Below, in pieces: positions 8,164 to 16,562 of a stretch of 64,000 nucleotides of DNA; position 1 is the stretch's first letter, and each line of letters begins with the position of its first letter. The notes beneath the pieces were generated by a model. That model ran no database searches. It saw nothing but the letters and a program-made list of their open reading frames with translations, and was not told where the DNA came from. The DNA lies in assembly GCA_029568995.1 (NCBI GenBank), contig JAKPYU010000189.1:17668-81667 (forward strand). The letters run 5' to 3'. This stretch comes from Candidatus Omnitrophota bacterium (GTDB taxonomy: Bacteria; Hinthialibacterota; Hinthialibacteria; Hinthialibacterales; JAKPRU01). The translations under genes and the position numbers were made by a program.

Positions 8164-9195
8164 TTACCGATCTTTATCCGGAACCGCCTTGTTGCCCCCA
8201 ACGCACTTCGGCCGCACGTACTTCTGAAGCGTCCCTTTCCGCCACTTGTATTCAAGAGTTTGATCATCCAGGTCATGGATAATCGCGCCTTCCGGAAAAT
8301 CCATTTGAAACGCACCCATTGCGGCAAAATCCGGATTCCATCGTATATTGGAACGGCGTATTGTCTGGACGGAACTCCATTCCGATTTGTTGCCCTCTTT
8401 CTTGAACCATGTTCTGCTGATGGTTCCTTCCATGACAACCGGTCGACCATCGACATCTGAAATCTTAACGTTATCCAGAACAAAAATCTCTCTGGAAAGT
8501 CGACCTTCGGTGAACGTCTGTTCCACCACTATCTTGCGATGCAAGTACTCGTTTTTCGGTTCCAGCCACATAGTGCAATGGCCGGCGGGGACATCTCCCT
8601 CAATAACGACACATTGGACATTACCAACGGTTTCCATCGACGGGTGAATAACAGCACTACCGGATTGAATGAGAAGCTGCGCGCAGTTCCCTCCCTCACT
8701 GAGATAGCCCTCCAAAACGCCTGAAAGATCGCGGATGTCCTCTTTCGTCTTGGAAGTCAGCCCATTTTCAAGGTTGAAATTGGCAGCGAAGAAGTCAGTG
8801 TCAAACCGAGTTTTTCTATAATAATACCTGTCCCCTTGCCACATACTGCGTGTTTCACATTCCACTGGGAGAGGTGTTGACGGCTTCTCCGACTGCCCTT
8901 TCCATGTAGTATGTCTTTCGATGGTGTCAGTTAATGGGCCGTTCTTTCTGAATTGGGCAAGAATCTGCACTCCATACGACTCTGACGGAGTGATCGATTG
9001 AATAGACCAGGTTGCTTCAATATCCATGGAATAGGGCGGGAATTCCGATGTGCCCTTTGCCAACTTCTCAAGAATTCCTGTTAATGAATCTTTATCCAGT
9101 GGCGGTACAGGTTGAGATTCAATCGTAGAGGCAAGGACAACCATTGCGATCGCTGAATAGATGAATCCGAATAAGTAACGTAACCATCCTTTCAT
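8164..9195 (-). CDS. Hypothetical exported protein
   Basis: The protein has 343 residues and no family I recognise. It begins with a Sec-type signal or anchor (GWLRYLFGFIYSAIAMVVLAST). The rest is beta-rich with many polar residues and resembles LolA/LppX-type lipid-binding shells only loosely: repeated segments such as YSMDIEATWSIQS, GDRYYYRKTRF and HCTMWLEPKNEYLHRKIVVEQ could form an antiparallel barrel. It ends in a basic tail. The downstream neighbour is convergent; upstream on the same strand is a short pseudopilin, about 55 bases away, so the two may share a transcript. Confidence 0.55.
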   Translation of the reverse strand: MKGWLRYLFGFIYSAIAMVVLASTIESQPVPPLDKDSLTGILEKLAKGTSEFPPYSMDIEATWSIQSITPSESYGVQILAQFRKNGPLTDTIERHTTWKGQSEKPSTPLPVECETRSMWQGDRYYYRKTRFDTDFFAANFNLENGLTSKTKEDIRDLSGVLEGYLSEGGNCAQLLIQSGSAVIHPSMETVGNVQCVVIEGDVPAGHCTMWLEPKNEYLHRKIVVEQTFTEGRLSREIFVLDNVKISDVDGRPVVMEGTISRTWFKKEGNKSEWSSVQTIRRSNIRWNPDFAAMGAFQMDFPEGAIIHDLDDQTLEYKWRKGTLQKYVRPKCVGGNKAVPDKDR

Positions 9196-9250
9196 GATCC
9201 CGCATCCTTTCGTCTGTCAGATCCTTTTCAACAGCCAGGTTGTTGAAAAG

Positions 9251-9538
9251 TCAGGGAAAGGCGGCCTGATATATCCACCCCGCAGAGAAGATGCAATATA
9301 TCCCAGATTGATGTAAGGGCAGTTCTTCCTTCCCCTCGACGTGTCCGGGAATATCTCCCTGATCCATGAAATACATCTGCTGGGCCGTTTCGTAGGTCTG
9401 CTGTGCGCTGATGGAATCCGCAACTCGATCACGAATCTGAGCATTCATATAGATCGGCACGGCGATGGCCGCAAGAATCCCGATGATCGTCACGACAATC
9501 AGAATCTCAGTCAACGTGAAATCGAATGGTCGTATCAT
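9251..9538 (-). CDS. Short pseudopilin-like protein with noncanonical cleavage site
   Basis: The protein has 95 residues, starting at the ATG at 9538 with AAGGAG about 8 bases upstream. The N-terminus is MIRPFDFTLTEILIVVTIIG, a prepilin helix with Glu at the usual +5 place, but the residue before the Phe is Asp instead of the Gly that prepilin peptidase normally needs. The C-terminal part is short (YFMDQGDIP and then about 30 residues) and lacks the Ca-binding end seen in GspG. It may be an unprocessed membrane protein, a decaying pseudopilin copy or a truncated gene. Confidence 0.65.
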   Translation of the reverse strand: MIRPFDFTLTEILIVVTIIGILAAIAVPIYMNAQIRDRVADSISAQQTYETAQQMYFMDQGDIPGHVEGKEELPLHQSGIYCIFSAGWIYQAAFP

Positions 9539-9726
9539 CCTATGAACTCCTTGGTGCCGTATTCGCCATTCTCGTTCTTCTGTCTTCCCTTCTTCCGCTA
9601 GACTATTCTCCACCTGTCTATCCATGAACACCACGGACGGACGCCCGGGATTTAAGGCGTCCGTCCACGATTTGTCAACATCTACAAGATTCGTTCAGGC
9701 TTCGTTCTCGACTTCCCTGAACGGCA

Positions 9727-11118
9727 TTAGTGAAGTTCCCAGTCCTGCACGGGTGTCTGGAACGGTGACCGGAATAACCGAAGCACCATTTCCCGCACGC
9801 CGAGCAAGTTCGTGTTACTGTCTTCCCACCCGATTGCGGCAACTCCGTTGCGCATGGAAGCGCGCGGGCGTCGGTCTTCAGACGTGAACCAATTCTCCGT
9901 GGAAGCGGATGTCACTATGAATGAGGGCGTTGCCGGAGTCCCGTCCGCATTGAAAAACCGACAGGCGATCAACCCGGTTCCGGGAGCGAAGTCAACACCG
10001 GGGTACGACATATCACGCCACACGGCCAGGAAGTTTCCATTCTCGTCGATAGCCCCGTCCACGCGGTCGGCTCCCAGGCCGTACTGAAAATCGGGAGTAT
10101 CCACATCGAACGCGGGGACCTTCACGGTCCCGTTCTTATTGAACACGGCCGCGATGCAGCGGCCTCCCGTCTGGTTGACTATCAGGCAGTCACCCTTGGG
10201 ATTGGCATGGAATCCGGCGCTGTCTCCGCGTCCACCCTGGTTAATCAGCGGATCCACGGTTGAGAGGTCGATCTGGTTGGTGGTTGGTGTGCCGTCATTG
10301 CTGTAGAACCGCAGGCATACAGGTCCGGCGGTATATCGCGCGGCAAATCCGCCTTCGAACACCGCACAGCCGTGCCACATCTCGCCCCGGGCGTCCGTTG
10401 TCTGAACCGCGACCGGGGGCTTCACGATGGTCCCGTCAGGCTGGACAATCCCCATGATGATCACGCGGTCTGCATTCGGCAGGCCAAACAGATCCGGCCC
10501 ATCCCCGGCTTGGCGATCCTCTCCGAACACGACGATGTTTCCGTTGCTTAAGATTCCGGCATCACCTATGCGCATGGCGCCTTCCCGAAGGATAAAGTCC
10601 GTCGGGTAGGGCAGCACAATGTGTCCATTGAACGTCCCGTCGTTATTGATCATCTGCATGGCGGGGGTACTGTCAACTCCGCCGAGGAACGCAAGAGATT
10701 CCATGTAGTTCTCCGGTTGCGTTGTGCCGTCGAAGTCCCAGAAAGCAGATCCGAAAAGAACTCCGGGACCCCAATCATTGCAGTGCATCTTGGGGCCCCA
10801 GCCGCCGTTCAAACCCGTCGGACTCCCATCCGGCTTGGCAAACGCCAAAGGCCCTGCCACTCTGTTGCCTTGCGAGTCAACCAATAGCCAGCAGGTACCG
10901 ATCACGGCTTGGTTGTCCTGCCATCCGGTCAATACACTCCCATTGCTCAGAATGGTGACTCCCAGGCTTTCGACTGTGCCCCCGTTCATGTCACCGGGGT
11001 TAAGGATGATGTTGTCTGTGAGCGCCACGACGCCCGATTGTGGGAGCGGTACCGGCACGCCGTGGACCGTCGACGCGATCAGAAAACCCAGAACGCAGAC
11101 TGTCATTTTTCTCATCAT
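9727..11118 (-). CDS. Secreted repeat (propeller-like) protein with C-terminal VQDWELH
   Basis: The protein has 463 residues from the ATG at 11118, which has AGGAGGT at good spacing; a GTG at 11124 is an alternative. A signal peptide (MTVCVLGFLIASTVHG) is followed by repeated blocks with ILSNGSVLTGWQDN, ILSNGNIVVFGEDRQ, GNFLAVWRDMS and GVAAIGWEDSN. This D/N-G-x-hydrophobic-V-x-W spacing suggests blades of a beta-propeller. No catalytic motif is evident. It ends in VQDWELH, a W-x-L-aromatic-like tail also found on two discoidin-type proteins here (41041-40466 and 42877-41771). Function is unknown; binding of a polymer or surface anchoring is possible. Confidence 0.65.
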   Translation of the reverse strand: MMRKMTVCVLGFLIASTVHGVPVPLPQSGVVALTDNIILNPGDMNGGTVESLGVTILSNGSVLTGWQDNQAVIGTCWLLVDSQGNRVAGPLAFAKPDGSPTGLNGGWGPKMHCNDWGPGVLFGSAFWDFDGTTQPENYMESLAFLGGVDSTPAMQMINNDGTFNGHIVLPYPTDFILREGAMRIGDAGILSNGNIVVFGEDRQAGDGPDLFGLPNADRVIIMGIVQPDGTIVKPPVAVQTTDARGEMWHGCAVFEGGFAARYTAGPVCLRFYSNDGTPTTNQIDLSTVDPLINQGGRGDSAGFHANPKGDCLIVNQTGGRCIAAVFNKNGTVKVPAFDVDTPDFQYGLGADRVDGAIDENGNFLAVWRDMSYPGVDFAPGTGLIACRFFNADGTPATPSFIVTSASTENWFTSEDRRPRASMRNGVAAIGWEDSNTNLLGVREMVLRLFRSPFQTPVQDWELH

Positions 11119-11178
11119 TCTCACTACCTCCTGAGGGTATTGTCACTCAATCCTGCAACCTTTGCCTGAAACCTCCTT

Positions 11179-11216
11179 CTCGGACATGAAAAACCCGAAA
11201 CCGATTCATGTCCAAG
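11179..11216 (-). other. Inverted repeat in the leader of the propeller-like gene
   Basis: On the minus strand GGACATGAA and TTCATGTCC (plus-strand 11205-11213 and 11182-11190) form a perfect 9-bp stem, extended by three more pairs, around a 14-base loop. It lies 60-100 bases upstream of the start at 11118 and is followed by GGAGG. It could be an operator or a 5'-UTR hairpin. A 38-codon frame overlaps it and ends at the downstream ribosome-binding site, so a leader peptide is also conceivable. Confidence 0.45.
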
Positions 11217-11693
11217 CGCGGACTTATATGAATTTCTCATCACCTCCTTTCGATAAAGGAATACAACCACACTCCAGGAAAACATCCCGGCCCCTCGACA
11301 GGGGTCCATAGGCATGACTTTCCTGTACGCTTCAACTCGGTCATGACGGCCTGTTCCGCATAACCTGGAAGCCCCTGGTACAAACAGTAATTTACGTGGC
11401 TGAGACGTTTGTGAGGAGCACAACAACGAGCGAATATGGAGAGGTGCTTGATGGCAAGCCGATTACGGTGGGCTCATTGCGTCATATTTAGGCGGGATGA
11501 CTTCTTGCTGTCTCGCGTTATATCGCGAAAACCGGAGGTTGCCAATCTCGCAATTTCTTTCGTGACAAGAGGTTACGGAGATCATACGATTTCGCAGACC
11601 TTTCACTCCCTTGCCCAAAAGCAGATCATGTTGAAATTACTATCCTCTTCTTTGTTTGTCATGTCAAGCAGTTTCTCATGCAGAATTCTAGAA

Positions 11694-11803
11694 TTTCGGT
11701 CCCCGGGTTGAGGCTCGGGATAGACTGGGTTCCGTCCGCAAGAACACACTTTGCGCAGTCTTACTTGCTTACCGTAAGCACGCGGGTCGACAAGGAGCCG
11801 AAA
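11694..11803. ncRNA. Possible structured RNA (strand and class uncertain)
   Basis: The ends pair as TTTCGG with CCGAAA, then T-G, a bulged A and CC/GG. Inside, AGACTG pairs with CAGTCT and CGCAA with TTGCG, making an apical arm. A small GCTTA-CCG-TAAGC hairpin sits on the 3' side between the two. A closing stem, an open middle with a side hairpin and an apical stem recall the general shape of 6S RNA. I cannot match the sequence to a known family, and chance pairing is possible. Confidence 0.3.
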
Positions 11804-11961
11804 CAAGCCGCCTGTGGGAGGGTATAGATAAGTTCAGTGTTTTCAATCAAATAAGATGGATGGATTGACAATTCTCAAATGAGCCACCAACCTTCCCGGA
11901 CCGATTGACTCCACGACCGGCAATCTGTAATGTCGGGGCGGGATGTTCGAGTGACGACGCA

Positions 11962-13731
11962 ATGGACAGAAATCCGCCGAGATACGATCCGATGGGTGCT
12001 TCCAATGGAAAGCCTCCTGAAGGCTTCCATGCCTTGGCACAGAAGATCCTCCACTATTCCACCAGCGTCGTCTCCCGCATCGACTTTCTTCGTGAAATCA
12101 CGCGGATGCTCCTGGAATTCAGCGAATGCGATGCAGTGGAACTCCGCGTCAAGAAAGAGAACGAGTGCTTCCGATGTGAAGCCATGTCCCCCCTCGAACT
12201 TCCCCCTGCCGTCGAGATATCGCGGCGCACATTCCGGGACAAAAACGCATGGCTCGCCTCTTCCCATGAATGGACTTGCTTTGAGAAGATTTGTCGAGCC
12301 GTAGCCGAGAGGCGATACACAACTCCGACTCCTTTCTTCACGAGGCACGGGAGTTTCCGGACCGGCGATATGGAGCATGCCATGCCCCGTCTTGCCGCCT
12401 TGGGGCTTGCGGGCGCAAAGGATTCGTTCCGTCCCGGCGGGGATTACCGATCTCTGACCGTAATCCCGCTGACGGCCGGAAAGGAGACCATCGGAGTTTT
12501 GGCGCTGAAGAGCAAGGCCGTCAATCGCTTTGACGAAAATGAAACGGCGGCTTACGAGAATCTCGCACAGACCGTCGGACTGGCTCTTGCAAGTCAACTG
12601 GCCCAGGTTACTCTGCACGAGCGGGTGAAAGAATTGACCTGCCTGTACAGTCTCGCGCAACTCACCGAGCGCCCCCATGTTACCCTGGAGGAGATCTTTC
12701 AGGGCATCGTGGAACTTCTGCCTCCGGCGTGGCAGTACCCGGAGATCACGGCAGCACGCATCATCCTTGATGGGAGCACCTATTCGACACCCGACTTCCA
12801 AAAGGCCGTTCACGTCCAGTCCAGCGATATCGTTGTGGACGGTGTACGACGCGGCGCGATCGAAGTGATGTATGGCGAGGAACGGATCGAACTGGACGAA
12901 GGCCCCTTTCTGAAAGAAGAAAGAAGCCTGATCGACACACTTGCGCGGCAGATCACCCTGCTGATCCAGCGTCGCCAGGCGGATGAGGACCGAGCACATC
13001 TGCAGGAACAACTGCGTCATGCCGATCGCCTCGCGACAATCGGCCAGCTGGCCGCCGGTGTTGCACATGAGTTGAATGAACCCCTGGCGAGCATCCTCGG
13101 ATTCGCGCAACTCACCGAGAAATGCCCCGATCTTCCGGACCAGGCCGCCAGGGACATTCGTCGAATTGTTACGACCGCGCTTCATGCACGCGAAATCGTG
13201 AAAAAACTGATGTTATTTGCCCGTCAAACCCCGCCACGCACAATGCCGGTCAACTTGAATGAGATCGTGGCAGACGCTTTAGGCCTGCTTGAATCCCGCT
13301 GCATCGAAAACGACATCGCTGTTATGCAACATCTCTCCAGGAATCTTCCCGAAATCACAGCGGACCCGTCCCAACTGCACCAAGTCCTCATCAATCTGGT
13401 TGTGAATGCCATTCAGGCCATGCCCGACGGCGGAACACTCACCATCCGCACACAAGCAAAGCGTGACTGGGTGGTTCTTGCCGTACAAGATACCGGGGTC
13501 GGCATGACCCAGGATGTGCTTCGGCAACTGTTCATTCCCTTTTTTACGACGAAAGATATCCATGAAGGAACGGGACTCGGCCTTCCCGTGGTCCATGGAA
13601 TTGTGACCTCTCATGGGGGGAAAATTCATATTGAGAGTGCTCCGGGAGAGGGCGCTCGATTCGAAATTCGATTCCCGGTAATCGACCGGCTACAAGATAA
13701 GGATCACCATGCCGACCACCTCGTCATCTGA
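11962..13731 (+). CDS. GAF-domain sensor histidine kinase (NtrB-like)
   Basis: The protein has 589 residues from the ATG at 11962; a TTG at 11905 and an ATG at 11992 are alternatives, none with a clear ribosome-binding site. There is no membrane segment, so it senses a cytoplasmic signal. A GAF-like region covers about residues 20-210 (SLTVIPLTAGKETIGVLALKSKAVNRFDENE) and a second one may follow. The kinase core has the phospho-His in AAGVAHELNEPLASILGFAQ, the N box LINLVVNAIQAMPDGG, and G boxes DTGVGM and GTGLGLPVVHGIV. It overlaps the next gene by 23 bases, so it should phosphorylate that sigma-54 activator. Confidence 0.88.
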   Translation: MDRNPPRYDPMGASNGKPPEGFHALAQKILHYSTSVVSRIDFLREITRMLLEFSECDAVELRVKKENECFRCEAMSPLELPPAVEISRRTFRDKNAWLASSHEWTCFEKICRAVAERRYTTPTPFFTRHGSFRTGDMEHAMPRLAALGLAGAKDSFRPGGDYRSLTVIPLTAGKETIGVLALKSKAVNRFDENETAAYENLAQTVGLALASQLAQVTLHERVKELTCLYSLAQLTERPHVTLEEIFQGIVELLPPAWQYPEITAARIILDGSTYSTPDFQKAVHVQSSDIVVDGVRRGAIEVMYGEERIELDEGPFLKEERSLIDTLARQITLLIQRRQADEDRAHLQEQLRHADRLATIGQLAAGVAHELNEPLASILGFAQLTEKCPDLPDQAARDIRRIVTTALHAREIVKKLMLFARQTPPRTMPVNLNEIVADALGLLESRCIENDIAVMQHLSRNLPEITADPSQLHQVLINLVVNAIQAMPDGGTLTIRTQAKRDWVVLAVQDTGVGMTQDVLRQLFIPFFTTKDIHEGTGLGLPVVHGIVTSHGGKIHIESAPGEGARFEIRFPVIDRLQDKDHHADHLVI

Positions 13732-15073
13732 AAAACGGTCTGTCCTGGTTGTGGACGATGCTCCCAATACCGTTGAATTGCTGGAGAGGAATCTCTCCTC
13801 TCAGGGGTACACGGTGTTTACCGCGCCCGGTGTGCCGGAGGCACTCACCATCCTCCAAGCCACACCGATTGACCTGGTCATCACGGACCAGAAAATGCCC
13901 AGGGTCAGCGGCCTCGATCTGGTCCGCTACGTCCGCGAGAATCTCCGGGACACGGAAGTGATCATGATAACCGGGTATCCCTCCATCGAGGGCGCGGTGA
14001 AAGCGGTCAAGATCGGGGCGGAAGAGTACCTCGCCAAACCATTCACGGATGAGGAATTGCTCTCCGCCGTGAGCCGTGCGTTCGAGAAGATGTGTGCGCG
14101 CAGGCGCGAAAAGGCGGCAACGAACCACGAAACACCCCCACCCTATGGCCTTATTGGAGAATCCGCGCCGATGCGACAGGTCTACAGGGCCATCGCGAAG
14201 GCGGCATCCACTTCAGCAACCGTCCTGATTGCCGGGGAAAGCGGAACCGGCAAAGAACTTGTGGCCAGAGCCATCCATTACGGAAGCCCACGCGCTTCCG
14301 CTTCCTTCGTGCCGGTCAACTGCGGCGGGATACCGGAGAGTCTGCTCGAAAGTGAACTGTTCGGTTTTACCAGGGGGGCGTTTACGGGAGCCACGGAAAC
14401 CCGAGCCGGATTTTTCCAGACAGCCGATGGCGGCACCGTTTTTCTCGATGAAATCAGCGAAACCAGCCTGAATATGCAGGTCAAACTCCTGCGCGTCCTC
14501 CAGGAGAAAGAAGTGCGCATGGTGGGATCGAGCCGGGGACGGAAGGTCGATGTCAGAATCCTGGCCTCAACAAACAACGATTTACCGACCTTGGTCAAGA
14601 AAGGTCTCTTTCGGGAAGACCTCTACTTCCGACTTAACGTAATTGCCATCGATCTTCCTCCTCTCCGGCAGCGGGGGGATGACATCCTCCTGTTGGTCCG
14701 TTATTTCACCGAAAAAATCTCGAAAGAGCTCGGCAAGACCGTGCCCCGGTTTACACCGGAGGTGCTTCACATCCTTCGTGATTGCCACCACTGGCCCGGC
14801 AACGTGCGCGAACTGGAGAATCTCGTCCACCGCCTGGTTGTCATGACCGAGGCAGAGTGCATACAAACTCCCGATCTTCCTCCCTACATGCGTTTTTCTG
14901 TTCTGTATGAACCGGATCTGAACCGCACATTAGCCGAGGTCGAAGTGGAATATATACGGAATGTCCTGGCGAGCGTTCATGGAAACAAGACCAAGGCGGC
15001 ACAGATACTCGGCATCGACCGCAAGACATTGCGGGATAAGATCAAAAATGGAGTGGAAGACCCCGACGATTAA
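13709..15073 (+). CDS. Sigma-54-dependent NtrC-family response regulator
   Basis: The protein has 454 residues. The receiver (1-120) has VLVVDDAPNTVELLE, the phospho-acceptor Asp in LVITDQKMPRVSG and Lys in YLAKPF. The AAA+ domain (about 145-380) has Walker A GESGTGKELVARAIHYGS, the sigma-54 contact loop GAFTGA in FGFTRGAFTGATETRAG, and FLDEISE as Walker B. The Fis-type helix-turn-helix at the end reads GNKTKAAQILGIDRKTLRDKI. It is co-transcribed with the histidine kinase. A sigma-54 promoter begins about 155 bases after its stop, ahead of the NuoEF-like operon, which is its most likely target. Confidence 0.95.
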   Translation: MPTTSSSEKRSVLVVDDAPNTVELLERNLSSQGYTVFTAPGVPEALTILQATPIDLVITDQKMPRVSGLDLVRYVRENLRDTEVIMITGYPSIEGAVKAVKIGAEEYLAKPFTDEELLSAVSRAFEKMCARRREKAATNHETPPPYGLIGESAPMRQVYRAIAKAASTSATVLIAGESGTGKELVARAIHYGSPRASASFVPVNCGGIPESLLESELFGFTRGAFTGATETRAGFFQTADGGTVFLDEISETSLNMQVKLLRVLQEKEVRMVGSSRGRKVDVRILASTNNDLPTLVKKGLFREDLYFRLNVIAIDLPPLRQRGDDILLLVRYFTEKISKELGKTVPRFTPEVLHILRDCHHWPGNVRELENLVHRLVVMTEAECIQTPDLPPYMRFSVLYEPDLNRTLAEVEVEYIRNVLASVHGNKTKAAQILGIDRKTLRDKIKNGVEDPDD

Positions 15074-15084
15074 CGGATCAATCA

Positions 15085-15141
15085 CTGGGGAATTCCTCCC
15101 CAGCGGTTCAAAAACTCTCAGCGTAATTCTGCCCCAATTAC
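15085..15141. promoter_or_regulatory. Two inverted repeats, candidate activator-binding sites or terminator
   Basis: CTGGGGA (15085-15091) and TCCCCAG (15097-15103) form a perfect 7-bp inverted repeat, and GTAATT (15123-15128) and AATTAC (15136-15141) a perfect 6-bp one. They lie roughly 90-145 bases before the sigma-54 promoter, the usual distance of enhancer sites for NtrC-type activators. The first could instead be a terminator for the regulator gene, though no T-run follows. Confidence 0.45.
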
Positions 15142-15228
15142 CCTTCTTTATCCTTCTGTAAATCATCTGAAACTGTTATTTCCCCGGTTTTCTCCCATTC
15201 TCGTACACAGAAATCCTGCCATGGGTGA

Positions 15229-15245
15229 TTGGCACACAATGTGCT
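15229..15245 (+). promoter_or_regulatory. Sigma-54 (-24/-12) promoter of the electron-transfer operon
   Basis: TTGGCAC-ACAAT-GTGCT has GG at 15231-15232 and GC at 15243-15244 with exactly ten bases between. The -24 box is perfect (YTGGCAC); the -12 box reads GTGC for TTGC. Transcription would start near 15256, about 80 bases before the first gene. It lies directly downstream of a gene for a sigma-54 activator. Confidence 0.75.
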
Positions 15246-15337
15246 CTGTCTCCTGTTCGGAATCGGGTCGATCTGTTTGGGTGGATCGTTTTTTTATCGG
15301 AAATGCGGTGGCAGAAAGATCCAAAGGAGAAGTTACG

Positions 15338-15613
15338 ATGTCCGAAGAGTACCGTGGGATTTGCTCTACGTGCATTTATGTTTCAACCTGCCGTCTACCC
15401 AGCCCTCACGTGGGACCCGTGTCCCACTGCGAAGGATTCGATAGTCGAACGGATATCCCGGCCAGGATCGCTCCACCGGCGATTCCCGGTGAATCGAATC
15501 GTTCGGAAAGAGACAATCATTACACGGGCCTGTGCTCCGATTGCGAAAACATGGAAAGCTGCGCGTTTCTTGAGCCTGAGGGAGGAGTCTGGCACTGCGA
15601 GGAATATCGATAG
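15338..15613 (+). CDS. Small Cys-rich protein with a duplicated metal-binding-like motif
   Basis: The protein has 91 residues; GGAG lies about 10 bases before the ATG. It consists of two similar halves. Each has Y-x-G-(I/L)-C-x2-C-x5-C and ends in (S/W)HCE: YRGICSTCIYVSTC ... SHCEGFD, and YTGLCSDCENMESC ... WHCEEY. The four Cys (plus His) per half could bind zinc or an Fe-S cluster. Its stop abuts the GTG start of the NuoE-like gene, so it is the first gene of the operon. A role in assembly or electron transfer within the complex is inference. Confidence 0.75.
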   Translation: MSEEYRGICSTCIYVSTCRLPSPHVGPVSHCEGFDSRTDIPARIAPPAIPGESNRSERDNHYTGLCSDCENMESCAFLEPEGGVWHCEEYR

Positions 15614-16504
15614 GTGACACAAGGATCTGTCAGCTCCGATCAAGAGGAAATCCGTCGGGAATTATCCGTGAACCCGGATAGAATTCGGGAGATCTTGGAT
15701 AACCACAACCGGGACCGAGGCGGTTTGATCGCCATTCTCGAAGAAATTCAGGCTGAGTATTGCTATCTCCCCGAAGAAGCCCTGCGGATGGTGAGCGAGG
15801 GGACAGGGCGATCTCTCGTGGATATTTATGGGATCGCCACATTCTACCATGCATTCAGCCTGAAACCCCGTGGGAAACATCTGATTTGCGCATGCGCGGG
15901 AACGGCGTGCCATGTTCGCGGCGCGCCGAGAATTGTGGCGGAACTTGAAAGGCAGCTTGGAATCAAAAGCGGCGAAACAACCCCCGATAATGCCTTCACA
16001 TTGGAGACGGTGAACTGCCTGGGAGCCTGCGCTCTGGGACCGGTTGTTGTAATCGACGGCCGTTACTTCCCGAAAGTCAGAAAATCCAAAATCAGACAGC
16101 TGCTGGATCAGACCGTTGCGGGATTCGATGATATTCCGTCGGGAGAAGACGGGCAGGTATTCCCCATCGAGGTGAGCTGTCCCCGCTGCAATCATAGCCT
16201 GATGGATGCAGCGGTCGTTATCGACAATCTCCCGTCGATACGAGTCAGTGTGTCCTTCGATCACAACCACAGCCGACTTAGACTATCGTGCTTGTATGGT
16301 AGTCCCAGCAGTTCGGCAGAACAGGATATCCCGCAGAACACCGTAATGACCTTCTACTGTCCACACTGTCACAGGGAACTGGCCGACACGTCCATTTGCC
16401 CGATCTGTGAAGCACCGATGGCGTCGATGATGGTAAGTGGCGGAGGTGCCGTTCGGGTGTGCTCGCGTCATGGATGCAAGGGCCGCTTGTTGGATCTGTT
16501 CTGA
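15614..16504 (+). CDS. NuoE-like [2Fe-2S] subunit with C-terminal zinc-ribbon extension
   Basis: The protein has 296 residues from a GTG start directly after the previous stop. Residues 1-170 are a NuoE/HydC thioredoxin-like domain: the ISIYGIATFYHAF-type segment reads VDIYGIATFYHAFSLKP, and the [2Fe-2S] ligands lie in CAGTACH and VNCLGACALGP. Normal NuoE ends about there. The extra 125 residues carry three Cys pairs: CPRC near 187, YCPHCHREL..CPIC near 250-265 and VCSRHGC near the end, which suggest two or more zinc ribbons or rubredoxin-like sites. With the next gene it would form an NADH-oxidising module. Confidence 0.9.
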   Translation: MTQGSVSSDQEEIRRELSVNPDRIREILDNHNRDRGGLIAILEEIQAEYCYLPEEALRMVSEGTGRSLVDIYGIATFYHAFSLKPRGKHLICACAGTACHVRGAPRIVAELERQLGIKSGETTPDNAFTLETVNCLGACALGPVVVIDGRYFPKVRKSKIRQLLDQTVAGFDDIPSGEDGQVFPIEVSCPRCNHSLMDAAVVIDNLPSIRVSVSFDHNHSRLRLSCLYGSPSSSAEQDIPQNTVMTFYCPHCHRELADTSICPICEAPMASMMVSGGGAVRVCSRHGCKGRLLDLF

Positions 16505-16562
16505 CGCTTGCCCGTGAATCCTGATTGGTTGAGCGTGATTTGCTCCAGAGAGGAAACCATCT

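Larger units (their letters stand above)
11119..11961. other. Gene-poor region between propeller-like gene and histidine kinase
   Basis: This stretch of about 840 bases has no convincing protein gene: the open frames in it lack ribosome-binding sites at plausible starts and have no recognisable content. It contains the leader hairpin of the minus-strand gene at 11179-11216 and, at 11694-11803, a block that can fold into a long imperfect hairpin. A TTGACA at 11864-11869 has no good -10 partner. Confidence 0.5.

Noticed and set aside
11875..13185. Long antisense open frame (436 codons) opposite the histidine kinase
   Set aside because: The plus strand clearly encodes a GAF-histidine kinase with H, N and G boxes; the antisense frame has no family features or ribosome-binding site.
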